A stretch of DNA of 64,000 bases from positions 748,410 through 812,409 of the forward strand of contig NZ_BMLV01000001.1 of NCBI RefSeq assembly GCF_014645495.1, in the 5' to 3' direction. The notes beneath the pieces were generated by a model, which saw only the letters and a program-made list of their open reading frames with translations, did not search any database and was not told where the DNA came from. Source of the stretch: Cloacibacterium rupense. GTDB taxonomy: Bacteria > Bacteroidota > Bacteroidia > Flavobacteriales > Weeksellaceae. How positions within the stretch are numbered: position 1 is the stretch's first letter; every line of letters starts with the position of its first letter. Positions 53,242 through 60,902 of this stretch are shown one piece after another. A program made the translations under genes and the position numbers.

Positions 53242-53272
53242 TGATTACTATATTTTTACTTAACACAAGATT

Positions 53273-53294
53273 GGAGAAGAACTAGTTCTTCTCC
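53273..53294 (+). terminator. Terminator after the basic helical protein
   Basis: A perfect 22-bp palindrome, GGAGAAGAACT with its complement, followed by TTTTTTT. Confidence 0.92.
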
Positions 53295-53360
53295 TTTTTT
53301 TAGTAACATTGGTTACTTTTTATTTATTCGGGTTTTTCTATTTTGCATTAAAATAATAAT

Positions 53361-53933
53361 ATGAAAAAAAAATTATTCTTAAGTATTGTTTTGCTCTCTT
53401 TTATAGGGTGTAAAAAAACTGAAAAGAAGGTAGAAATAATACCAGAAACCAAAGTGGAAGAAAAAGTGCTAAAACAAAAATCACTAAATTTTGCCTTGGA
53501 AACTAAAGAATTGCTAGGCAAAAATCTTCAAGAAAAAATTAAAGAAGGTGGCGCAGAAAATGCTCTAAATTTTTGTAATATTAATGCCATACCACTAACA
53601 AAAAGCATATCAGACAAGTATAAAACCAACATAAAGAGAGTTTCTGACCAACCCAGAAACCAACTGAATACTGCCAGCGAAAAAGAAAAAAAACACATTA
53701 ATCTTTTCAAAGAAAGAATTGCAAAAGGCGAAGAATTAAAACCAGAACTTGTAGACAATCAATTATATGTTCCTATAGTAACCAATGCTATGTGTTTACA
53801 ATGTCACGGAAACATAGAGGATAACAATCCTCTACTTGCTGCAAAAATAAAAAAACTATACCCCGAAGATAAAGCCACTGGATACAGTGAAAACCAAGTA
53901 AGAGGAATTTTTGTGGTAGACTTACCAAAATAA
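53361..53933 (+). CDS. DUF3365 haem-binding lipoprotein (Tll0287-like)
   Basis: A 190-aa exported protein. A lipobox is visible, LLSFIGC with the Cys at residue 17, followed by KKTEKK. The DUF3365 domain (about 60-185) contains one c-type haem motif, CLQCHGN (CXXCH). DUF3365/Tll0287-type proteins bind haem as PAS-like sensors or electron carriers. It lies next to the cytochrome bd genes but on the opposite strand, divided by a terminator. Function unproven. Confidence 0.8.
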   Translation: MKKKLFLSIVLLSFIGCKKTEKKVEIIPETKVEEKVLKQKSLNFALETKELLGKNLQEKIKEGGAENALNFCNINAIPLTKSISDKYKTNIKRVSDQPRNQLNTASEKEKKHINLFKERIAKGEELKPELVDNQLYVPIVTNAMCLQCHGNIEDNNPLLAAKIKKLYPEDKATGYSENQVRGIFVVDLPK

Positions 53934-53940
53934 ATAAAAA

Positions 53941-53962
53941 AAACATCTCAAAAGAGATGTTT
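53941..53962. terminator. Bidirectional terminator between DUF3365 and NifX-like genes
   Basis: AAACATCTC and GAGATGTTT around AAAA, with A- and T-runs on both sides. Confidence 0.9.
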
Positions 53963-53968
53963 TTTTAT

Positions 53969-54301
53969 CTAAATATCAGCCAAAATTTCTTCTATATAAA
54001 TAAATTTGGCTTTTTCTATTTTAATAGATTCTTTTTCTAAATCTTCTCGCAATCCTTTACCCATTCCTAGATAGAGCAAAAGGTCTGCTTTAGAAATAAT
54101 TTCAATCAATTCATCATGATGATGAACTTCTCCACTATGTCTTCCGCAACAACCTTCACCATGATTATGAGAATGCAGATTAGGTTCGTAATTTTTAGAA
54201 ACCAATTTACCATTTTCTATTACATAAAAAGCAAATTCTTTACATTTTCCAGTATGAGCTGCTACGGTTTTTCTGTCGTTGGTTGGGATTGCGATTTTCA
54301 T
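53969..54301 (-). CDS. NifX/NafY-like protein with His/Cys-rich loop
   Basis: A 110-aa protein of the dinitrogenase iron-molybdenum cofactor family (NifX/YedF-like). The opening MKIAIPTNDRKTVAAHTGKC and LLYLGMGKGLREDL are typical of the family. A metal-binding-like insert, HSHNHGEGCCGRHSGEVHHH, lies near residues 43-62. Nitrogen fixation genes are absent, so a general metal or cofactor-chaperone role is more likely. It is last on the strand after cydB and the 37-aa peptide (3-nt gap), possibly supporting the oxidase. Confidence 0.8.
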   Translation of the reverse strand: MKIAIPTNDRKTVAAHTGKCKEFAFYVIENGKLVSKNYEPNLHSHNHGEGCCGRHSGEVHHHDELIEIISKADLLLYLGMGKGLREDLEKESIKIEKAKFIYIEEILADI

Positions 54302-54304
54302 TTT

Positions 54305-54418
54305 TTAATTTAATTTATTTTGTTTTTCTAATTTTTTAAAAAGCCAAAAAACGATTTTGTATGTAACATAAATCATTACTGGCAAACTGATGAATTGTAT
54401 AATTTCTTTGGTGTACAT
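54305..54418 (-). CDS. Small membrane peptide in the cydAB operon (37 aa)
   Basis: From ATG 54418, opens MYTKEIIQFISLPVMIY, has one hydrophobic helix (about 8-29) and a basic tail (KKLEKQNKLN). It begins 35 nt after the cydB stop and ends 3 nt before the NifX-like gene, all on one strand. By position and size it could be a bd-oxidase accessory subunit like CydX, but its sequence is not like enterobacterial CydX. Not likely to be called by standard gene finders. Confidence 0.6.
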   Translation of the reverse strand: MYTKEIIQFISLPVMIYVTYKIVFWLFKKLEKQNKLN

Positions 54419-54453
54419 TTTTATATTGTTAGGTTGTAAAATCGTAAAATTGT

Positions 54454-55638
54454 TTAATAAACGTGTGCCTCTGTTTCATTTAAATCTTTTTCGGAAATGT
54501 TTTTGGCGTCTAATTTTCTCCAAACTAAAGCAATGTAAGCCAAAACAAAAGGCACTAACAATGAAACATAACTCATTGTTCTCAATGTAAATTCACTAGA
54601 AGAAGAGTTGTAAATCGTGAGAGAATTTTGCAAGTTATAAGTTGATGGATAATACGCTGTATTGTTAAAACCTGCATTGAGAAGTAACATCCAAACAGTA
54701 AGAACCGTCCCAATTCCTGAAAACCAAATTCCGTTTTTACTTTTTTGGAATACATTGATGAAAATTCCCATTAAAACCATCACTACTCCAACTAAAAACA
54801 CGACTAAAACAAAAGGCATTTCTAGAAAATTATTCAAATATTTATGAGCTTCCATAGAAACTTTTTGATTGGTAGGATTCACAGCAAAACCATCGATAAA
54901 TAATAACCTTATCAACCAAAAAAGAAAGAAAACCAAGAACAAAACGCTATTTATTTTCAAACTTTTTATTGAATTTCTTTGAATATTATGATTATCAATG
55001 ATTTTTTGAAAATATAAATTCGCTAAAATTCTTGCTAGGAAAAAAACGGCTAATCCTAAACTTATATTTTGAAGAAAAGCAAGTTTTTCTACCGTCCAAA
55101 TTGCTTCTAAACCATTAAATGGAGTTTCCCAAGAAGAAATTATCGGCATTTTTTGTAAATTTTGATTGATAATATTTCCTTTTTCTACAGAAAATTCGGC
55201 ACCTGTAAAAAACGTAGAAACTGCTACTCCTAATAAAATACTACCTAAAACTCCATTCAAAAAAAGAAAAGTATCGAAGGTTTTAGTACCTAAAAAATTA
55301 TTGGCTTTGCTTCTAAATTCATAAGAAACCGCTTGAATAATGAAGGCAAAAAGAATTGCCATCCAAACCCAATAAGCGCCACCAAAACTGGTAGAGTAAA
55401 ACAATGGAAAAGACGCAAAAAATGCACCACCGAAAGTAACCAATGTAGTGAAAGTAATCTCCCATTTTCTACCTGTTGCATTCAGAAGCATTGTCTTTTC
55501 TTTTTCGGTTTTGGCGATTGAAAAGATGAGTGTTTGACCACCTTGAACAAATAACATAAAAACCAACAAAGCACCAAGAAGCGAAACAATCATCCACCAA
55601 TAATGCTGTAAGCCGTTATAATCTAAAAATGAAAACAT
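54454..55638 (-). CDS. cydB: Cytochrome bd oxidase subunit II
   Basis: Integral membrane subunit (394 aa) that with CydA forms the bd-type quinol oxidase of the inner membrane. Multiple helices are evident, and the family opening FLDYNGLQHYWWMIVSLLGALLVFMLFVQGG (only cited in part) ends in a glycine motif. FGGAFFASFPLFYSTSFGGAYW near residue 75 is conserved. It follows cydA by 39 nt. Expected role: high-affinity oxygen respiration. Confidence 0.93.
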   Translation of the reverse strand: MFSFLDYNGLQHYWWMIVSLLGALLVFMLFVQGGQTLIFSIAKTEKEKTMLLNATGRKWEITFTTLVTFGGAFFASFPLFYSTSFGGAYWVWMAILFAFIIQAVSYEFRSKANNFLGTKTFDTFLFLNGVLGSILLGVAVSTFFTGAEFSVEKGNIINQNLQKMPIISSWETPFNGLEAIWTVEKLAFLQNISLGLAVFFLARILANLYFQKIIDNHNIQRNSIKSLKINSVLFLVFFLFWLIRLLFIDGFAVNPTNQKVSMEAHKYLNNFLEMPFVLVVFLVGVVMVLMGIFINVFQKSKNGIWFSGIGTVLTVWMLLLNAGFNNTAYYPSTYNLQNSLTIYNSSSSEFTLRTMSYVSLLVPFVLAYIALVWRKLDAKNISEKDLNETEAHVY

Positions 55639-55677
55639 TTTGTAAAATTTAAAAGTTAAAAATTCTATTTCCTAAAA

Positions 55678-57213
55678 TTAATGAGCTGAACGATTTTTGA
55701 TTGCTGAAAGCATAATCTTGATTTCCGCAATTAAAAGTGTTGTGAAAATCACAAGGAAGAGAAAAAACGTAATTTGTACACTATAAGCATCTATCTGTGA
55801 AACTGCTGCAATATTGGGCAAAAGATTCTGTATCGTCCAAGGTTGTCTTCCTACTTCTGCAACAATCCAACCTGCTTGTGAAGCGACATAACCGAAAGGT
55901 ATGCTCCAAAGTGTAAGCCTCAAAAGAGTTTTGCTATTATCTATTTTTCCTTGTAAAATTTTAATGAAAAGTAAAACAAACAACACCAAAAACCAAGTTC
56001 CTAAAATCACCATAATGTGAAAAGAATAGAAACTCATTTTCACATTCGGGATGAGCATATGAGGATCTTTCCCGAAATAATAACCGTAACCGAAATCATT
56101 TTCGTGAGTTCTGAAAGTTGCCAGTTCTTTTTCAGCATTGGTTGCATCTCCAGATTTTTTGAATTTAATATAATTTCCGAGTGCATCAATAGCGATTTTA
56201 CCACTGTTAATTCTTTCTTGATAAGAAACTATTCCTTCTTTTTTATTACCATGAACCAAATCATTGATTCCTGGAACAAAAGCATCACCTTGAAGAAAAG
56301 CCAAATATGACAAAGCCATTGGAATTTTAACCTCAAAAATGAATTTTTCTCTATGATGTTCATCTTTTTCAGGATCTCCGAAAATTCCCATTGCAATGAG
56401 TGGAGCACTTCTATCGCCTTGATACAAACCTTCCATTGCTGCCAATTTCATCGGTTGAGTTTTGGCAACTTGCCTTGCAGATTCGTCACCACTCCACATG
56501 GTTACGATGGTGGCTAACAAACCAAAAACGGTAGCAACTAAAATGCTTCTTTTACCAAGAACCACATCTTTTTTCTTTAAAATAAACCAAGCGCTAACTC
56601 CAGCAACAAACAAAGAAGCTACGATATAAGAGGAAATTACGGTGTGTAAAAATTTATTTACAGCCACTGGATTCATGAGAACTGCCCAAAAATCTACCAT
56701 TTCATTTCGCATGGTATCTGGATTAAACTCCATTCCTACAGGATGCTGCATCCAACCGTTTGCAACCAAAATCCACAATGCAGAAAGATTAGAACCAAGA
56801 GCAACCAACCAACTCGAAAGTAGGTGAAATTTCTTGCTTACTTTATCCCAACCGAAAAACATAACGGCAATAAAAGTACTTTCCATAAAGAAAGCCATGA
56901 TTCCTTCAATAGCTAAAGGAGCGCCGAAAATATCACCTACAAACCAAGAATAATTGCTCCAATTGGTTCCGAATTCAAATTCCATGATAATTCCTGTGGC
57001 GACACCAATCGCGAAATTAATTCCAAAAAGTTTCATCCAAAATTTGGTAATTTCTTTCCACTTTTCATCGCCTGTTTTCACGTAAATGGTTTCCATAATA
57101 GCGATGATAAAAGTGATACCTAAAGTAAGCGGAACAAAAAGCCAATGGTACATTGCAGTAAGTGCAAATTGCGCTCTGCTCCAATTGACGAGTTCCCAAT
57201 CTATATGACCCAT
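55678..57213 (-). CDS. cydA: Cytochrome bd oxidase subunit I
   Basis: Haem-bearing quinol oxidase subunit (511 aa). The haem ligands are in FALTAMYHWLFVPL (His near 23) and KFLHTVISSYIVASLF (His near 190). The conserved GRQPWTIQNLLP is near 440. It carries the short Q-loop version in the middle of the protein. It begins 15 nt after the DUF4492 gene and precedes cydB on the same strand. Uses quinol to reduce oxygen to water, mainly at low oxygen. Confidence 0.94.
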   Translation of the reverse strand: MGHIDWELVNWSRAQFALTAMYHWLFVPLTLGITFIIAIMETIYVKTGDEKWKEITKFWMKLFGINFAIGVATGIIMEFEFGTNWSNYSWFVGDIFGAPLAIEGIMAFFMESTFIAVMFFGWDKVSKKFHLLSSWLVALGSNLSALWILVANGWMQHPVGMEFNPDTMRNEMVDFWAVLMNPVAVNKFLHTVISSYIVASLFVAGVSAWFILKKKDVVLGKRSILVATVFGLLATIVTMWSGDESARQVAKTQPMKLAAMEGLYQGDRSAPLIAMGIFGDPEKDEHHREKFIFEVKIPMALSYLAFLQGDAFVPGINDLVHGNKKEGIVSYQERINSGKIAIDALGNYIKFKKSGDATNAEKELATFRTHENDFGYGYYFGKDPHMLIPNVKMSFYSFHIMVILGTWFLVLFVLLFIKILQGKIDNSKTLLRLTLWSIPFGYVASQAGWIVAEVGRQPWTIQNLLPNIAAVSQIDAYSVQITFFLFLVIFTTLLIAEIKIMLSAIKNRSAH

Positions 57214-57228
57214 AAAATTGTAATTTTC

Positions 57229-57477
57229 CTATTTTTTGATTTCAGTTAATGTGTTTTGTAGATATTCTATTCTTTGTTGATTATTATCAAAATTGGTTTT
57301 TAAGAAATCTTTAAAGAAGAACATTTTGAGAATACCAAACATGATAAACAGTTTAATAATAGCAATTGCCCAAAGTAGTTTACTCTCTCTAGACATAATA
57401 CTAAAGCCATGTTTGTAGATTTTTATCAATTCAGAAAATGGAAATAGTAGAATTTGATGAAATTTATTTTCTAACAT
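57229..57477 (-). CDS. DUF4492 protein of the cydAB operon
   Basis: An 82-aa protein with one transmembrane helix (WAIAIIKLFIMFGILKMFFF). The ATG at 57477 (MLENKFHQILLFPF) is chosen because a -7 box lies at 57510, so the longer frame from 57525 cannot be transcribed whole. DUF4492 is found beside cydAB in Bacteroidetes. Presumed accessory or assembly factor of the bd oxidase. Gap of 15 nt to cydA. Confidence 0.85.
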   Translation of the reverse strand: MLENKFHQILLFPFSELIKIYKHGFSIMSRESKLLWAIAIIKLFIMFGILKMFFFKDFLKTNFDNNQQRIEYLQNTLTEIKK

Positions 57478-57509
57478 TTTCGTTATTTTTCGATTTGTAT
57501 TTTCAATTG

Positions 57510-57517
57510 CAAAGTTA
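57510..57517 (-). promoter_or_regulatory. -7 box of the cyd operon
   Basis: Minus-strand TAACTTTG fits TAnnTTTG, 32 nt upstream of the DUF4492 ATG. No -33 TTG at the normal spacing was seen. Confidence 0.45.
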
Positions 57518-57601
57518 TTTACCAAACTGAAAAAAAATTGGTATGCAATATTTCATTAATGGTAATATTTATGTAACTGATGAAAATTCATTACAAAATC
57601 G

Positions 57602-57609
57602 TACATTTG
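57602..57609 (+). promoter_or_regulatory. -7 box of the esterase gene
   Basis: TACATTTG fits TAnnTTTG, 20 nt before ATG 57630, which supports this start over the in-frame ATG at 57543. Confidence 0.55.
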
Positions 57610-57629
57610 AAATAAATAATTTTGAACAC

Positions 57630-58562
57630 ATGAAAACAAAATTTTTCATTTTTCTTTTATCAATATTTATTGTGTCTCTGCATCAATCGCAAGAGAAAAT
57701 GCCCAAAGTTATCTCTGGTAAAGTAGAAAGAATAGAAAATTTTTCATCAAAATATGTAACCGCAAGAAATATAGATGTTTGGTTACCAGAAAATTACTCA
57801 ACTAAGACAAAATATGCCGTTTTGTATATGCACGATGGTCAGATGCTCTACGACCCAGAAATGAGCTGGAACAAACAAGCATGGAATGTAGATGATGTAG
57901 CTTCTGAGCTTATAAAATCCGAAAAAACAAAACCTTTCATTATTGTAGGAATCTGGAACGGAGGATTAACCAGACACCCTGATTATTTTCCGCAAAAACC
58001 TTTTGAAAATTTAGCTCAAAAAGACAAGGACACCATAGTTGGTCAACTGCAAAAAGCTGGTAGAACCAAAGAAATTTTTCAACCAAAATCTGACAATTAT
58101 CTAAAATTTATAGTAGAAGAATTAAAACCTTTTATCGACAAAAAATATTCTGTGTACAAAGACAGAAATAATACATTTATAGCAGGTAGCAGTATGGGCG
58201 GATTAATTTCTATGTATGCTATTTGTGAATACCCGAAAGTTTTCGGTGGGGCTGCTTGCCTTTCTACGCATTGGCCCGGAACATTTACTTTAGATAACAA
58301 TCCTATTCCCAATGCATTTTTAAATTACTTAAAAAATAATCTTCCAAACCCAAAAAATCATAAAATCTATTTTGATACAGGCGACCAAACTTTGGATGCT
58401 TTGTACCCTGAAATCCAAAAAAAGGCAGATGCCATAATGAAAGAAAAAGGTTATGATTCAAAAAACTGGACAACTGGTTACTTCCCAGGAGAAAGTCACA
58501 CTGAAACCTCTTGGAATAAAAGACTAAATATTCCACTAGAGTTTTTGCTGAATAAAAATTAA
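57630..58562 (+). CDS. Exported esterase (alpha/beta hydrolase, esterase D-like)
   Basis: Alpha/beta-hydrolase of 310 aa, of the putative esterase family (Fes/EstD-like). The ATG at 57630 is chosen for its signal peptide MKTKFFIFLLSIFIVSLHQSQ. The nucleophile serine is in IAGSSMGGLISMYA near residue 195. YDTGDQTLDALYP carries a likely acid residue, and the histidine is in PGESHTETSW near the end. Substrate unknown, with siderophore or carbohydrate esters among the options. Divergent from the cyd operon and convergent with the Ada gene (stop overlap of 4 nt). Confidence 0.85.
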   Translation: MKTKFFIFLLSIFIVSLHQSQEKMPKVISGKVERIENFSSKYVTARNIDVWLPENYSTKTKYAVLYMHDGQMLYDPEMSWNKQAWNVDDVASELIKSEKTKPFIIVGIWNGGLTRHPDYFPQKPFENLAQKDKDTIVGQLQKAGRTKEIFQPKSDNYLKFIVEELKPFIDKKYSVYKDRNNTFIAGSSMGGLISMYAICEYPKVFGGAACLSTHWPGTFTLDNNPIPNAFLNYLKNNLPNPKNHKIYFDTGDQTLDALYPEIQKKADAIMKEKGYDSKNWTTGYFPGESHTETSWNKRLNIPLEFLLNKN

Positions 58563-59602
58563 AATAAAATTACTTTTTCTAGCTCAAGAAGTTTTTGTTT
58601 TCGCCAAATTCCGCCACCATAACCTGTAAGATTGCCATCACTGCCAATTACTCTATGACAAGGAACTAGGATTGATATTTTGTTCATTCCGTTAGCGTTA
58701 GCTACAGCACGAACTTTGTTTCTATCTCCTAAAACTTCAGCTTGTTTGGCATAACTCCAAGTTTGTCCGTAAGGAATTTTCATTAAAATTTCCCAAACTT
58801 TTTTTTGGAAATCACTTCCTACGAAATCCAACGGAACGGTAAACTCAGTTCTGTTTCCTTCAAAATATTCTGAAAGTTCTTTTTCTAAAATATCAAAAAA
58901 AGGATTATCACCTTGTATTATATTGGCATTTAATGATTTAGAAAGGTGCTTCAGTTCTGTTTCTAGCATTTTACGGTCTGTAAATTCTAGCATACAAATC
59001 CCGTTTTCAGTTGCAGCAGCATACATTGTTCCTAGGGGAGTCTCGATGCGTTTCAAATCAATAACTATCTGGTTTTTAGAATTTTTTGGAGAAACACCGA
59101 AAACGTTTTTAAAGCTTTCGTTAAACCCACTTAAACTTTCGTAGCCACTTTCAAAAGCAGTTTCGGTAACACTCTCCCCTTTTTGAATTTTCTTAAAAGC
59201 CGAATTTATTCTAAACATTCTTTGGTAGGCTTGAAACGTAATTCCATGATTTTTAAGAAACCATCGCCTCATAGTTGCAGGTTCTATTCCACGTTTTACC
59301 AAATCATAATCTTTGAACTTCAACGATGGGTTGTCTGACAATTCATTTATAATTTCTTGAATATATTTTGGGGTTTCATTGAGTTTTTCTAATGGTTTAC
59401 ATACTTTACAAGGGCGATAACCTTTCAAAATAGCATCTTTGGTATTGTCAAAAAATTCTACATTTTCTGGTTTAGGTTTTCTGGCAGTGCAAGTTGGTCT
59501 GCAAAAAATACCTGTAGTTTTTACGCCCATCCAAAAAATGCCTTCAAAACTGGCGTCTTTATTATATGAGGCATTGTACATTATATCTGCTGAAAGATTC
59601 AT
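58559..59602 (-). CDS. ada: Ada, adaptive-response methyltransferase and regulator
   Basis: Repairs O6-methylguanine and methylphosphotriesters, and acts as the AraC-type activator of its own response (347 aa). The N-terminal zinc/phosphotriester domain has the Cys set GIFCRPTCTARKPKPENV and YRPCKVCKP (about 30-70). An AraC-type HTH follows (about 85-180). The C-terminal methyltransferase has the acceptor Cys in ILVPCHRVIGSDG near 315 and FGEGNRTEFTVPLD-type upstream blocks. All three parts intact. Start could also be at an internal Met eight residues later. No partner gene. Confidence 0.93.
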   Translation of the reverse strand: MNLSADIMYNASYNKDASFEGIFWMGVKTTGIFCRPTCTARKPKPENVEFFDNTKDAILKGYRPCKVCKPLEKLNETPKYIQEIINELSDNPSLKFKDYDLVKRGIEPATMRRWFLKNHGITFQAYQRMFRINSAFKKIQKGESVTETAFESGYESLSGFNESFKNVFGVSPKNSKNQIVIDLKRIETPLGTMYAAATENGICMLEFTDRKMLETELKHLSKSLNANIIQGDNPFFDILEKELSEYFEGNRTEFTVPLDFVGSDFQKKVWEILMKIPYGQTWSYAKQAEVLGDRNKVRAVANANGMNKISILVPCHRVIGSDGNLTGYGGGIWRKQKLLELEKVILF

Positions 59603-59677
59603 CGATTCAAAATTTATTTTCCAAAGGTAAATGAAACCTAATTTTTTGACAACCGAAAAATGGACAAGTAATAAAAA

Positions 59678-59696
59678 AGCCGGAAAGAATCCGGCT
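59678..59696 (-). terminator. Terminator of the 108-aa lipoprotein gene
   Basis: AGCCGGA pairs with TCCGGCT around AAGAA, with TTTTTT on the minus-strand side. Confidence 0.85.
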
Positions 59697-59717
59697 AAAC
59701 TTAATATTATAAAAAAA

Positions 59718-60044
59718 TTATTCTACAGATAATATTTCTACTGAACCTTTATTTTCATGAAACATTTTACACTTAGGTTCTATTGTAGTACTGCACTTTC
59801 CTACTCCTCTATAAGATACGGATACTCTTGCTCCATTTTGAAAACTATTTAGCATACTAGAGTTGCATACTAAGTAATCTGAATTATTATTATCAAATTT
59901 CACATAAGTTCCAGTACAGTCCTTAATTACTGTTGCACCTCTTTTAGCAGATGTGTCTGGTTTAATTGGCTGTGGCAAAGTAGTCACACAAGAAATAGCT
60001 GACATTAGGAATAAGATTCCTAAAAGTTTAAATAAATTTTTCAT
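59718..60044 (-). CDS. Small lipoprotein, function unknown
   Basis: A 108-aa protein with signal peptide and lipobox SAISC (Cys near residue 19). The mature part contains several Cys (KDCTGTY, YLVCNSS, GKCSTTIEPKC) that may form disulfides, and beta-strand-like sequence. No known domain recognised. Single gene. Confidence 0.65.
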   Translation of the reverse strand: MKNLFKLLGILFLMSAISCVTTLPQPIKPDTSAKRGATVIKDCTGTYVKFDNNNSDYLVCNSSMLNSFQNGARVSVSYRGVGKCSTTIEPKCKMFHENKGSVEILSVE

Positions 60045-60146
60045 CGTAATATTTTTTTTGGTTGTATAAAATTACAAAAAAAAACAAATAAAAATAAAAA
60101 ATATTTACAATTTCTAAATTATGACTAAGAATTTACAAAAATTCAC

Positions 60147-60773
60147 TTACTTTTTAGGTTCATTTTTCTTTCTAATCTCACCTTCTACTTTTTTGATATT
60201 TTTGAGGTGGTCTATGATTTGTAAAGTTTCTTCTACATTCTGAATTTCTACCGGTACATCTGCTCTGGTTTTGTCCCACTCAAAAACTAGGTTTAATTTT
60301 TCATCTGTAATATCTTCGAAATTAATGGTAAAACGCTCCATTTTATCGTTCATCATTTTCACAGGAACAGTGGTAGTAGCTACATCATCTTTAGCATCAT
60401 AAGTATAAGCTCCCCAATTGTTAATTCCTTTGTTTAGGATAACTTTCCATTCTTTTTCTTGTGGCACAATGTAGACAGCATACACTCCTTTCTTAACTTT
60501 TTGTCCTCCAAAAATTACATCTTGCCCAAAGGTAATTCTAGAAGCTTCATTAGCACCAGCTCTCCAAACCTGACCAAAAGGCACCAATTCTCCGAAAATT
60601 TTTCTTCCTTTCACAGCAGGTCTTCCGTATTCTACAGAAATTTTAGTTACAGAAAATTGTTGTTCTACCGCTTGTCTAGGACTTACCGCTGGTATATTGT
60701 ATTGCTGAGAAAAACCAAGCATTGCTACATTTAGAAATGCGAAAAGTGAAATTCTTTTTAACATAAATATCAT
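60147..60773 (-). CDS. DUF2911 exported protein
   Basis: A 208-aa exported protein of the DUF2911 family, common in Bacteroidetes. A signal sequence ends near MLGFSQQ. VSPRQAVEQQFSVTKISVEYGRPAVKG is shown only by its key elements SPRQ and YGRPAVKGRKIF. EWKVILNKGINNWGAYTY and FEWDKTRADVPVE are family features. The fold and role are unknown. Single gene, between two terminators. Confidence 0.85.
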   Translation of the reverse strand: MIFMLKRISLFAFLNVAMLGFSQQYNIPAVSPRQAVEQQFSVTKISVEYGRPAVKGRKIFGELVPFGQVWRAGANEASRITFGQDVIFGGQKVKKGVYAVYIVPQEKEWKVILNKGINNWGAYTYDAKDDVATTTVPVKMMNDKMERFTINFEDITDEKLNLVFEWDKTRADVPVEIQNVEETLQIIDHLKNIKKVEGEIRKKNEPKK

Positions 60774-60813
60774 TTTTAAATTTTTGATAAAGATAATATT
60801 TTTTAAAACAAAA

Positions 60814-60842
60814 AACCTCTAAGAAATAAAATCTTAGAGGTT
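60814..60842 (-). terminator. Terminator of carB
   Basis: AACCTCTAAGA and TCTTAGAGGTT form an 11-bp stem around AATAAAA. On the minus strand TTTTTGTTTT follows. Confidence 0.85.
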
Positions 60843-60902
60843 ATCTATTAAAAACTTAGTAAAAATATTTCTTTGCTTCGCAAAAACTTTGACAAAGTAG
60901 AT

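Noticed and set aside
57478-57525. Longer N-terminus of the DUF4492 protein
   Set aside because: The extension overlaps the -7 box at 57510-57517, so it could not be transcribed from that promoter.
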